Source: JAJRTA01 sp965603125
GTDB taxonomy: Bacteria > Zixibacteria > MSB-5A5 > GN15 > FEB-12
Reading direction: 5' to 3'
Length of the DNA stretch: 64,000 bases
Assembly (NCBI GenBank): GCA_965603125.1
Contig: CBFDBU010000003.1
Location: 1-64,000, forward strand
Part shown: piece after piece, positions 49,672 to 58,110 of the stretch
How positions within the stretch are numbered: position 1 is the first letter of the stretch
How the letters are laid out: each line of letters opens with the position of its first letter
Notes under the pieces: generated by a model
The model's database searches: none
What the model was told of the DNA's origin: nothing
The model's input: the letters and a program-made list of their open reading frames with translations, nothing else
Program-made: the position numbers and the translations under genes

Positions 49672-49985
49672 ACCGGTAAGCGGCAACCTGGTGAACTATG
49701 TGGATGGCGTGACTGTTGTCCAGATGGGCAGGACCCGTCGGCATGGTTGATTAGCTCGGAATCCCCCTGAGGTGTATAACGGCGGATGGGACACTTTTGG
49801 ACCGCTCTTTACACCGGCGGACCCGCACGTGACTGACGGAGTCTGTTTCGAATAATCCGGCAAGTGAGGTTTGTCGAATCCGCTTCTTCAGAGAAACGCG
49901 GTGACAGGCAGTCCACACAGTGTTCCCCTATGTTTGAGACCGCCTGCCTGCCTGCCTGAGCGTCACAATGTTCTTGCTCTGACGA
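49672..49985. other. 314-bp spacer with decayed coding sequence
   Basis: One reading frame runs through protein-like text (SGNLVNYVDGVTVVQMGRTRRHG, then TGA, then NPPEVYNGGWDTFGPLFTPADPHVTDGVCFE, then TAA 49853-49855). It has no start and is interrupted. I read it as the remnant of a gene that once followed the dockerin gene, not as an active gene. No terminator is seen. Confidence 0.35.
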
Positions 49986-52900
49986 CTACCTGATGCTTTT
50001 GTCCGGGTACGGCGGGTGAGGCGGATATTCCTTCGGTTCTTCGGCAATCTTATCCAGCAAGTAGTCGATGGCGTAGTCGAGCTGGGGATCCTTGCCTTCC
50101 AGAATCGACGCCGGATCGTTGATGATTTCGATGTCAGGCTCAGAGCCCCATCCTTCAATCAGCCATTCGCCGTCCAGTGCCCAGCCGGGGTACTCCGGCA
50201 GGGTTACCATCCCGCGGTCGCTCAACCGCTTGTCCATACGGATACCGATCCAGCCGCCCCAGGTGCGCTCGCCGATAACCGGGCCGAGCTTCAGGGCTTT
50301 AACACCCTCGGTGAACGTCTCGCCGTCAGAACCGGTCTCGGCGTTGCAGAGAGTCGCCATGTGTCCGAAGAATGCCAGCCAGGGATGGGTGTAGGTTGTT
50401 CCGTACCGACCTTCCCTGCCGATTGCCCAGACTTTCCGCGCCAAATGAGCCAGAAGCATCCCGGCTACGAATCCGCCTCCGTTATACCTGACATCAACGA
50501 TCAATCCTTCTTTCTTGTACTGGGGAGGATACTGCCAACCGAACTGTGACAGCCCGGCGCCGCCCATGTTTGAAAGATGGATGTACCCGATCTTCCCGCC
50601 GGAGGCGTGCTCGACATACTGCCGCCTGTCCTCAACCCAGTCGGTGTAGCGAAGCCTGCTTTCCGAAGCCATCGGCTTGACGATCAGTTGTTTGGCGCCT
50701 TCAAGAGTCGACTTATCGTTGACGGTCAACTGCACCAACTTGCCGGCTTTGTTCACCAGATACTTTAGATAATTCTCCCCGATATCCACCGGCTGGTTGT
50801 CGACCGCCAGGAGGTAGTCGCCCACTCTAACATCCATGCCCGGTTCCGCCAGAGGGGAACACAACTTCTCGCTTCCGGGATGAGGGGCCAGTATCCGCGT
50901 AATCTTGTATTTGCCGGAAGCTTCATCCGGAGCAACGTCAATACCCAGCAGCCCGATTGATACGGATTTGGGCTTGCGCTTTTCGCCGCCCCATACATAG
51001 GTATGACCGGCTGCCAGTTCCGCGATCATTTCGCCGATCAAGTCATTCAACTCGTCGCGGGTGGAGATTCTGTTGATCAGGTCTCCATACTGGCTTCTGA
51101 CTTGCTCCCAGTTCACGCCGTGATGGTCAGGATCGTAGAAGAAGTCCCTTTGAAGCCGCCAGGCCTCGTTGAACATCTGTCGCCATTCATCCCGGGGATT
51201 GATCGGAAGGGTTAGATCGTCCAGGTTGACCAGTGCGTCCTTGTCTTTGGGAGCAGGCGCCTTCTTAGAACCAGCATCCATGCGGACGAAATCTTTTCCC
51301 TTTCTCACCATCACAATTTGGTTGTCGTCGGAGATATCGTAGGAGTTTATGCCGGAAATAACCACCGTATCCTTCTTCTCCTTTAGATCGTACAGGTGAA
51401 GGGTGTACCGGCCGCCCTCATCCGGCCTACGCTCGGCCAACATGCCGCGATCGCGGTAGGATAGGTAATAGAGTTTTCCGGGGATAGCCCGGAGGTTTCT
51501 GTAGTTCCCGGAAGGAACATCCACCTCGATCTTGCGTTCAGACAGGTCGGCAAAATCAACTTCGACCTTGACCATCTCCTTTTTCTTCTCTTTTTCCTTT
51601 TCCTTGTCCTTTTTGTCGGACTGCTTCTTGTCTTCGTCGGGCTGATCTTCCTCCACATCGGCCTTGTGAGCGAACGGCGACTTGTCGCCCACCTTGAGAA
51701 CCAGAAGGTAGAGTCTGGTCATTTCATCAAATATGAAGCGTGATTCAACATGACAGAGCCGCGGATTGAAGGTTGCATCTTGGAGGAAAAAGAGGTACTT
51801 GCCGTCGGGGTCCCACGAAGGCGAACTGCTGTTGAACATCGCGTCGGTGACAACGTGGGACTTCTTTGAGGTCAAATCGTAAACCTTGATAACGTGGTAC
51901 TCAGTTTCGGTCGGGATGGCATAGGCCAGGAAACGGCTGTCAGGTGACCAACTGTGCTGTCTGATCTCCCAGGCACCGCTGTCTACCACCAGCGTGGACT
52001 TGCTTTCGATATTGAAGAGGTTCAGCCGGCACTTGAAATCGGAAAACGAAATCCATTTGCCGTCCGGCGAATACTGTGGTTGGTAATGCCATCCGAGCTT
52101 GGAGTCAGTAAGTTGAGTCGGTTCCGATCCGCCCAAGGCGTCCCAGAGCCAGAGCTCTTCCTCGCCGGTGGCATCGGAGACAGCCATGACAGTCGTGCCG
52201 TCAGGTGAAAACGACGGGTCCTTCTGGCGTGACGTCGGTGCAATGCTGACGCGGCGCGTCAAGCCTTCTTTCTTTGTTGGGATAGAAAATAGCTCGCCTC
52301 GCGCTGCTATTACCATACGTCTTCCATCGGGTGAGAGATTGTAGTTGCTGATATTCGCCTTGGCGTCGATGAATTTGGGGCGGCACTGCAGTCGATCGCT
52401 GGGAAGCGTGATGTTGACTCGACTCGTCTGGCCACTTTCTAGATCCAGTAACCAGACATCCATGGCTAACTGGTAGACGATTCTGTCCCGTGAGGCGCTT
52501 GGCCAGCGGACGTCATAGTCGGTATGGAACGTGATCTGTTTTCGTTCGGAGCGGTTCGGGTCGATGGACCAGATATTGGCACGGCCGGAGCTGTCTGATT
52601 CGAAATAAATGCGGTCTCCGATCCACATGGGGAATCTGTCGGTTCCTGAATAATCCGTGATCTTCTTGAAGTCCCGGTCGGCAAGGTTCCCCACCCAGAT
52701 ATCCTCGGCCCATCCCCCATGGTATCTCTTCCAGGTGCGAAATGCTCTGAAAAGGCGTGTGAAGGCAACTCCGGGGCCCTCGGGTTCATAGGTTAGTGTT
52801 GCGCCTTTGTCCAGGGGCAGAGCCTCGGGATACCCGCCATCAGGCGGAACCGCGAACAGCTTGTAATAGTAATTGCCCGATTCGAAAAAGGAGCGGAAAA

Positions 52901-53294
52901 GAACCTTGCCGTCCGGAGTCCAACCGACAACCTGATCGTTACTCGGATGGTAGGTCAGACGGACCGGCTCTCCGCCAGTGGCCGGCATCACGTAGACATC
53001 GGCGTTGCCGTCGTATTCGCCCGTAAACGCTATATACTTGCCGTCAGGTGAGAACTTGGCGAATCGCTCTTCGCCCTCAGCGGTAGTCAACCTGACAGCC
53101 GTGCCGCCTGTGGCCGGGGCAGTCCAGAGGTCACCCTCGGAGGTAAAGATTATCCGGTCTTGGAAAATATCCGGGAATCGGAAGAACCCCTGGAGCTTGT
53201 CCGTGTCATCCTGCGACAGTGCGGCGGAATGAGCCGCAAAGGTCGCGATGATTAAGCAGACAGCCAAGTAGGTGATAGATCGTGCTTTGTTCAT
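49986..53294 (-). CDS. Tricorn-type protease (TolB-like propellers, PDZ, S41)
   Basis: The 1,102-residue exported protein begins at MNKARSITYLAVCLIIATFAAHSAALS (signal peptide, GAAAGGAAACG upstream). TolB/tricorn propeller repeats (about residues 30-560, GDLWTAPATGGTAVRLT, SPDGKYIAFTG) are followed by a Lys/Glu/Asp-rich linker (about 570-610), a tricorn core and PDZ (about 780-900), and an S41-type protease. NGGG and the catalytic Ser loop GSDGE (with GERTWGG after it) match tricorn enzymes. It digests oligopeptides, probably in the periplasm. Starting 23 codons earlier is possible but spoils the signal peptide. Confidence 0.9.
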   Translation of the reverse strand: MNKARSITYLAVCLIIATFAAHSAALSQDDTDKLQGFFRFPDIFQDRIIFTSEGDLWTAPATGGTAVRLTTAEGEERFAKFSPDGKYIAFTGEYDGNADVYVMPATGGEPVRLTYHPSNDQVVGWTPDGKVLFRSFFESGNYYYKLFAVPPDGGYPEALPLDKGATLTYEPEGPGVAFTRLFRAFRTWKRYHGGWAEDIWVGNLADRDFKKITDYSGTDRFPMWIGDRIYFESDSSGRANIWSIDPNRSERKQITFHTDYDVRWPSASRDRIVYQLAMDVWLLDLESGQTSRVNITLPSDRLQCRPKFIDAKANISNYNLSPDGRRMVIAARGELFSIPTKKEGLTRRVSIAPTSRQKDPSFSPDGTTVMAVSDATGEEELWLWDALGGSEPTQLTDSKLGWHYQPQYSPDGKWISFSDFKCRLNLFNIESKSTLVVDSGAWEIRQHSWSPDSRFLAYAIPTETEYHVIKVYDLTSKKSHVVTDAMFNSSSPSWDPDGKYLFFLQDATFNPRLCHVESRFIFDEMTRLYLLVLKVGDKSPFAHKADVEEDQPDEDKKQSDKKDKEKEKEKKKEMVKVEVDFADLSERKIEVDVPSGNYRNLRAIPGKLYYLSYRDRGMLAERRPDEGGRYTLHLYDLKEKKDTVVISGINSYDISDDNQIVMVRKGKDFVRMDAGSKKAPAPKDKDALVNLDDLTLPINPRDEWRQMFNEAWRLQRDFFYDPDHHGVNWEQVRSQYGDLINRISTRDELNDLIGEMIAELAAGHTYVWGGEKRKPKSVSIGLLGIDVAPDEASGKYKITRILAPHPGSEKLCSPLAEPGMDVRVGDYLLAVDNQPVDIGENYLKYLVNKAGKLVQLTVNDKSTLEGAKQLIVKPMASESRLRYTDWVEDRRQYVEHASGGKIGYIHLSNMGGAGLSQFGWQYPPQYKKEGLIVDVRYNGGGFVAGMLLAHLARKVWAIGREGRYGTTYTHPWLAFFGHMATLCNAETGSDGETFTEGVKALKLGPVIGERTWGGWIGIRMDKRLSDRGMVTLPEYPGWALDGEWLIEGWGSEPDIEIINDPASILEGKDPQLDYAIDYLLDKIAEEPKEYPPHPPYPDKSIR

Positions 53295-53448
53295 GACGTT
53301 TCCTTTCAGAGAGAGCCAACCACTCCAGCGCAGCAACGGCTCGTCGAATAAGTGTTTCTTCAAAACGTTTGTGACACTTTGAGTTGGATGATAAAAGGTT
53401 CTTTGCCTTGTGGCAAGTACTTATATTGCCTCGCTGTCCTGGATTCTG

Positions 53449-53943
53449 TCAAGCGATTTGTGTAAATTCGTTTTCAGGCATATCTCTTGGGTTGTTTAGA
53501 ACATAAGCTATTATTCCGTATACTATTCTCTCGGCACTTCCAGCGTTGTTGCAGGAGCGCATGGGGATGATCCGTTTTCGGATCTCTTCCAGGTATCGCT
53601 CGATCGGGTTGTTGGTTTTCAGCGATGTTCGTAGCGGTTCAGGATATCTGAGATAGATAAAGCAGGCATCGATATTCTTGAAGAACAGACGGACCGCTTT
53701 GTGTTCTTTTTTGGCCCACTTGTCGGCAAACTCTCTCAGCCGTTTCCGTCCCCCGGTTTCATTGGCGGCCCCAAAGACATGCAGAGCATCGGCGACTATG
53801 CGATGGCGGTGTCGTTTCTCGGCCAGATGGTTACCCAGGTCCATAGCTTTGTGGAAGGTGCACAACTGATGCTTGACGCGCGGGTAGAGAGCTCGAATCG
53901 CTTTGACCAACCCCGCGGCACCATCGGAGACAATCACCTCCAT
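53449..53943 (-). pseudogene. Truncated IS256/mutator-family transposase
   Basis: Only 164 residues of a normal ~400 remain, covering the C-terminal half: VIVSDGAAGLVKAIRALYP, LCTFHKAMDLGNHLAEK, and the helix with the final Glu (NNPIERYLEEIRKRII). The N-terminal part with the first catalytic Asp is absent. The cut at 53943 abuts an interspersed repeat (53951-53985). The frame itself shows no internal stop, so truncation is recent or the gene was rearranged. It is not a functional transposase. Confidence 0.8.
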
Positions 53944-53950
53944 CCCCGGC

Positions 53951-53985
53951 GGGTGGCAGGTTCAAACTCGTTTGGACCCGGCCGC
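53951..53985 (+). repeat. 35-bp interspersed repeat, inverted partner at 56144-56178
   Basis: GGGTGGCAGGTTCAAACTCG and the following 15 bases match the reverse complement of 56144-56178 with one mismatch in 35. It borders the truncated transposase. At the second site it is the 3' arm of a longer imperfect hairpin. Confidence 0.8.
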
Positions 53986-54014
53986 AAAAAACACCCCCCA
54001 AACAAACCAACAAT

Positions 54015-54042
54015 GGCGGGTCCGAGGACGGACCCACCCTAC
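54015..54042. repeat. 28-bp hairpin element of the BIME-like family, third copy
   Basis: GGCGGGTCCG-AGGA-CGGACCC-ACCCTAC matches copy 32580-32607 in orientation, with one change in the loop. Confidence 0.75.
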
Positions 54043-54193
54043 GGATCTACGGCAATCGATGCCGAGTAAAAAACGATCGGCAACCAGCCGCTTTTGACGT
54101 TGACTTCGCGTCGGTCGCGGCGTACCATTCGGAGACGGTGGCGACAGGCGTCCGTCGTGTGCATCAGGATCAACCAGTAACAGGGAGTGTTGA

Positions 54194-54922
54194 TTGTCTC
54201 ACTTAACGGTAAATATTGACATGGTGGCGGCGCTGCGTGAAATCAGAGGTCTTGCTGAGCCGGACCCGGCCGATGTCGCAGTGCTGGCCAGCCTGGCCGG
54301 AGCGGACGGTATCGCCGTTCAGCTTCGACGCAGCCGCCGGTTCGTTCGCGATCGCGACGTCTATATCCTGAAAGGCATTGTCAAGACCAAGCTGACTCTT
54401 GAGCTACCGCCGGTGGACGAGTTTATTGAAACGGCTCTCGAAGTGAAACCCTGGATGGTTACATTCGGCGCCGATCAGGTCAATGGGGACGGCCCCATTT
54501 CACCAATTGATCTCAATGTGGCCGATATCGACTTCCGCGACACGGTGACCCGGTTCAAGGCGGTCGGGGTCCACGTGGGTTTCTTTGTCGAACCGAACCC
54601 TGATCAGATCAAGGGCGTGTCCCGGACCGGTGGCGGGGCGGTGCTGTTTGACTGCTCCGGTTACAGCAATGCGCAGACAGTTGAGCAGGCCCAGGAAGAA
54701 CTCGATCGACTCGACCACACCGCTAATGCCGCCGCCAAAGCCGAACTGGCGGTTCACTGTGGAAGAGGGATCAGTTATCGCAATATCCGCCCCTTGGTCG
54801 AGCTGGAGTTGGTCGATGAGTTCGTCATCGGATACGCCATTGCCTCGCGAGCGCTGCTGGTCGGTTACGAGCGAGCGGTGCTTGAAATGCACCGACTGGT
54901 CAGGGGACAGGCGGCTCAGTAA
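54194..54922 (+). CDS. PdxJ-like protein without the family's conserved histidines
   Basis: This 242-residue protein has the PdxJ fold signature and starts at TTG (GGGAG seven bases upstream). Segments are VNIDMVAALREIRGLAEPDP, LAGADGIAVQLRRSRRFVRDRDV, LELPPVDEFIETAL, and VHCGRGISYRNIRPL. In true PdxJ, His occupies NIDH, HLREDRRH and AGHG; here these positions are Met10, Gln43, Phe50 and Arg (CGRG). The IGHA motif is also IGYA. Normal synthesis of pyridoxine 5'-phosphate is therefore unlikely. It may be an altered enzyme or a regulator. Confidence 0.8.
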   Translation: MSHLTVNIDMVAALREIRGLAEPDPADVAVLASLAGADGIAVQLRRSRRFVRDRDVYILKGIVKTKLTLELPPVDEFIETALEVKPWMVTFGADQVNGDGPISPIDLNVADIDFRDTVTRFKAVGVHVGFFVEPNPDQIKGVSRTGGGAVLFDCSGYSNAQTVEQAQEELDRLDHTANAAAKAELAVHCGRGISYRNIRPLVELELVDEFVIGYAIASRALLVGYERAVLEMHRLVRGQAAQ

Positions 54923-55038
54923 CTGTAGTCTCGCCTGCCGCCGGCCCTGTCGACAGGAGAATACGCGTCGGCCGATATGCCGCCAACCTGTTCAGCCACT
55001 GATTCGCTCGACAAACGGCATACTGAGGTTCCACCCAC

Positions 55039-56031
55039 ATGACTACTCCTGAGAGCACGCGTTCCCGGCGCGTACGAATAGAAGTGGATCTGTCGCATTC
55101 GCCGGAAAGGCTGGATCGTTACCTGGCCGACCGACCGGAAATCGACCTCACCAGAAGCCGCATCCAGACGCTTATTGCAGATGGTCTGGTAACGGTCAAC
55201 GGGGAGATAGTCCCGAAAAACCACCGCGTAAGAGGGGGCGAAGCGGTGGCTGTGACAATCCCACCACCGACCGGGCCGCATCTTGACGGAGAAGACATCC
55301 CGCTCGATATCGTCTACGAGGATGAGCACTTAGTCGTCGTCAACAAACCGGCCGGGATGGTGACTCACCCTGCGCCCGGGAGTCACCGCGGGACATTAGT
55401 GAACGCCATGATTCACCACCTGGGGTCACTGCCCGAAGGGGGGGGCACAGACCGGCCGGGGATTGTGCACCGGCTCGACAAGAACACTTCGGGGCTGCTG
55501 GTGGTGGCCAGAAGTGAGGATACTCATCGTGCTCTCCAGAAAGCCGTTCGTGAGCGGTTGGTCAAGCGCACCTACCTGGCTCTCGTCTGCGGTAACATGG
55601 CATCGAAGGAGGGAAGTATCGAACTGCCCATTGGTCGCTCGCGCCGGGACCGCAAGAGGATGACCGTATCCGGCCGCGGGCGCGCCGCCCTGACACATTA
55701 CACCCGGCGGGACCGGTTCCGTTCGTACGATCTGCTGGAGGTCAAACTCCATACCGGCCGCACCCACCAGATCAGGGTCCATTTTTCGTACCGGGGGCAT
55801 CCGGTGTTCGGCGATCCGGATTACGGAGGACGACACAAATGGCTGCGGGGGATGTTCGGTCCCGAGCGGCCGCTGGCAAGACGCTTGTTGGAGACAATGG
55901 ACCGCCAGGCGCTTCATGCCTCAAGGCTCGAATTCGTGCATCCGGTCACGGGAAAGACGTTGCGCCTCACGTCCGACCCACCGGAGGACTTCCGCGCTGT
56001 TCTTGCCCTGCTCGACAGGGAAGGGCGATAG
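55039..56031 (+). CDS. rluD: RluD-family 23S rRNA pseudouridine synthase
   Basis: This 330-residue enzyme has an N-terminal S4 RNA-binding domain (about residues 22-75, TRSRIQTLIADGLVTVNG) and a catalytic domain with the Asp in GIVHRLDKNTSGLLVV (about 145-160) and the arginine-rich RTYLALVCG. RluA-family features PAGMVTHPAPGSHRGTLVNAMI and TGRTHQIRVHF are present. RluD-type is the best match; exact target uridines are inferred. It lies about 115 bp after the PdxJ-like gene. Confidence 0.9.
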   Translation: MTTPESTRSRRVRIEVDLSHSPERLDRYLADRPEIDLTRSRIQTLIADGLVTVNGEIVPKNHRVRGGEAVAVTIPPPTGPHLDGEDIPLDIVYEDEHLVVVNKPAGMVTHPAPGSHRGTLVNAMIHHLGSLPEGGGTDRPGIVHRLDKNTSGLLVVARSEDTHRALQKAVRERLVKRTYLALVCGNMASKEGSIELPIGRSRRDRKRMTVSGRGRAALTHYTRRDRFRSYDLLEVKLHTGRTHQIRVHFSYRGHPVFGDPDYGGRHKWLRGMFGPERPLARRLLETMDRQALHASRLEFVHPVTGKTLRLTSDPPEDFRAVLALLDREGR

Positions 56032-56113
56032 ACGGGCTAAGGGGCGCCTCTATGGAATCCGTACTACTGCCAGGCCGTGTGGCCCACCATTTATGGTGGG
56101 AATCATAGCGACA

Positions 56114-56178
56114 GGGTGGCACCTTCAAACTTGTTGTGTCGATGCGGCCAGGTCCAAACGAGTTTGAACCTGCCACCC
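56114..56178. repeat. 65-bp imperfect hairpin containing the 35-bp repeat
   Basis: GGGTGGCACCTTCAAACTTGTT (left arm, from 56114) is largely complementary to AACGAGTTTGAACCTGCCACCC (right arm). The right arm plus the loop portion repeats 53951-53985 in inverse orientation. The element lies between the rluD gene and the methyltransferase gene on the opposite strand, and it could act as a bidirectional terminator. Confidence 0.65.
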
Positions 56179-56207
56179 CTTGCGTGACTTCATGATATGA
56201 ACCAAGC

Positions 56208-56990
56208 CTACCGGCGTTTTTGCAGGAGTACGATCATCCGCCAGGATTTCTTGGTGTTGTCGAACGCCCTGTTGACATCGAGATCACCATACATCCCGGC
56301 GATCTCAAACCGCCCTGACTGCCCGATGAGCGCCTTGAGGTGCCCCAGGCCGAGGCGACGCGCCTTCTCGGGGCTCTCGAATGTCCTGGTGACTCCGTCC
56401 TCGGTTGTTGTCAAGCGAACAGTCCCGGTATCGATCTCCGTAATTGGATCGGTTACGCTGTCACTGGCCCAGTCTATCGACAGCTTGAGCCCGTCCTTTT
56501 CCATCTCCCACTTGTTCTGGGTGCTCGAATCGGCCCGGAAAGTATCGCGGGGATGGGGAAGTTCGATCAGGTAAACGCCGCCTTCGGTGAGATTGTCCGC
56601 GACGCTGCCAAAGTGACTGACGACGTCCTCGTTGGTCAGCAGCAGATTAAACGTAGCCATCATACAGATGGCCAGATCAACCGGCTGCTCCAGTTTGAAT
56701 CTCCGGAAATCAGCCTCCAGCACATAGCCCGGCAGCTTTTCCTCATCATACAACTTCTGTGCGTAGAGGGCCATTTCGGGGCAGAGATCGACCCCGTAGG
56801 AAACGACCGACCTTCGTGCAAACTCCCGGCAGTACTGACCCGGGCCGCAGCCGAGTTCAACCATCGATCTGATCTCAGCAAGTCCTGCCAACGCTGCCGC
56901 TTCGCAGATGAAATCCACCGCCTTCTTGTAGTTACGCCAACTGAAGGCCAGCTCATACAGTTCAGGATGTTGGTAGGGATTATCCGACAT
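56208..56990 (-). CDS. Class I SAM-dependent methyltransferase
   Basis: This 260-residue protein has the Rossmann motif I VELGCGPGQYC (about residues 43-53), motif II-like GVDLCPEM, the post-II acidic residue in LEADFRRF and motif IV DLAICMMATFNLL. These are the typical binding positions for S-adenosylmethionine. The substrate is unknown. I start at ATG 56990 rather than 57023, because the family body begins with NPYQHPELYEL and a GGAG lies upstream. It is divergent from purM, with a 61-bp gap. Confidence 0.85.
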   Translation of the reverse strand: MSDNPYQHPELYELAFSWRNYKKAVDFICEAAALAGLAEIRSMVELGCGPGQYCREFARRSVVSYGVDLCPEMALYAQKLYDEEKLPGYVLEADFRRFKLEQPVDLAICMMATFNLLLTNEDVVSHFGSVADNLTEGGVYLIELPHPRDTFRADSSTQNKWEMEKDGLKLSIDWASDSVTDPITEIDTGTVRLTTTEDGVTRTFESPEKARRLGLGHLKALIGQSGRFEIAGMYGDLDVNRAFDNTKKSWRMIVLLQKRR

Positions 56991-57016
56991 CGATACTATT
57001 ACTCCGGGGCAACTGG

Positions 57017-57045
57017 TTGACATTTGACGTTATGGCGCATATATA
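57017..57045 (+). promoter_or_regulatory. purM promoter placed for a leaderless transcript
   Basis: TTGACA (57017-57022), 17 bases, TATATA (57040-57045). Seven bases after the -10 is the A of the ATG at 57052. No Shine-Dalgarno is present before purM. Both facts fit an mRNA that starts at its start codon. Confidence 0.5.
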
Positions 57046-57051
57046 CGAGTC

Positions 57052-58104
57052 ATGCCCGACGAAAGCAAGAGCAGAAAGCTCACCTACGCCGATAGTGGCG
57101 TCAACATCGATGCCGGGGATCAGGTTGTTGACAGGATCAAACACCTCACCGCGGCTACGTTCAATAAGCAGGTGCTGGCCGGGATCGGCTCTTTTGGCGC
57201 CTTCTTCAAGCCTGACCTGAGTGGCTTTGACAAACCGGTCCTGGTTTCGTCGACCGACAGCGTCGGCACCAAGGTCAAGTTAGCTTTCATGACCGGTCGG
57301 CACGACACCGTCGGCGAGGATCTCGTGAATCACTGTGTCAACGACATTCTCGTCCACGGGGCGAAACCGCTCTATTTCCTGGACTATATCGGGATCGGCA
57401 AACTCAATCCGGATACGGTCGCCGAGATTGTATCCGGCCTGAGCCGTGCCTGCCGAAAGGTGGGTATGGCGCTGCCCGGTGGCGAGACGGCGGAAATGTC
57501 CGACATGTACCAGCCGGGGGAATATGACCTGGTGGGTTTCATTGTGGGGGTCGTGGAGCAGGAGCGGATAATTGACGGCTCCGCAATCAGGGAAGGCGAT
57601 ATCTGTCTCGGTTTGCCGTCCAGCGGTCTGCACACCAACGGCTATACCCTGGCGCGCAAAGTGGCCTTTGAGATTGCCGGTCTTGAACCTGATGATTTCG
57701 TTGATGAACTGCAGGGTACTATCGCCGACGCCCTGCTGGCCGTGCACCGGTCATACGCCCCCATTGTACATCCCTTGCTAACCCGGTTCAACATTCACGG
57801 TATGGCTCACATAACCGGCGGCGGGATTCCCGGCAACCTCAGCAGGGTTATGCCGAAAGGCCTTTCAGCGGAGATACGGAAGGGAAGCTGGCCGGTGCCA
57901 CCGATTTTCCGATATCTCGAAAAGGCCGGCAACATAGACCCAAACGATATCTACCGAACCTTCAATATGGGTATCGGTTACACACTCGTGGTTGACGCCT
58001 CTGACGCCGGCGCGGTCGAAAAGGAGATCGCCGCCATGAGCGAATCGGTCTTCCGCATCGGCAGGATAACCGGGGGCGCAGAGCGCGTTGTCCTGGTAGA
58101 ATAG
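57052..58104 (+). CDS. purM: PurM, phosphoribosylformylglycinamidine cyclo-ligase
   Basis: This 350-residue AIR synthetase (purine pathway, step five) has the family start YADSGVNIDAGDQVVDRI, STDSVGTKVKLA, NDILVHGAKPLYFLDYIG (metal/ATP loop), the glycine-rich ALPGGETAEM and GLHTNGYTLAR. Length and motifs are complete. The promoter lies at 57017-57045. It precedes gpmI by 6 bp. Confidence 0.96.
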   Translation: MPDESKSRKLTYADSGVNIDAGDQVVDRIKHLTAATFNKQVLAGIGSFGAFFKPDLSGFDKPVLVSSTDSVGTKVKLAFMTGRHDTVGEDLVNHCVNDILVHGAKPLYFLDYIGIGKLNPDTVAEIVSGLSRACRKVGMALPGGETAEMSDMYQPGEYDLVGFIVGVVEQERIIDGSAIREGDICLGLPSSGLHTNGYTLARKVAFEIAGLEPDDFVDELQGTIADALLAVHRSYAPIVHPLLTRFNIHGMAHITGGGIPGNLSRVMPKGLSAEIRKGSWPVPPIFRYLEKAGNIDPNDIYRTFNMGIGYTLVVDASDAGAVEKEIAAMSESVFRIGRITGGAERVVLVE

Positions 58105-58110
58105 AACGGC

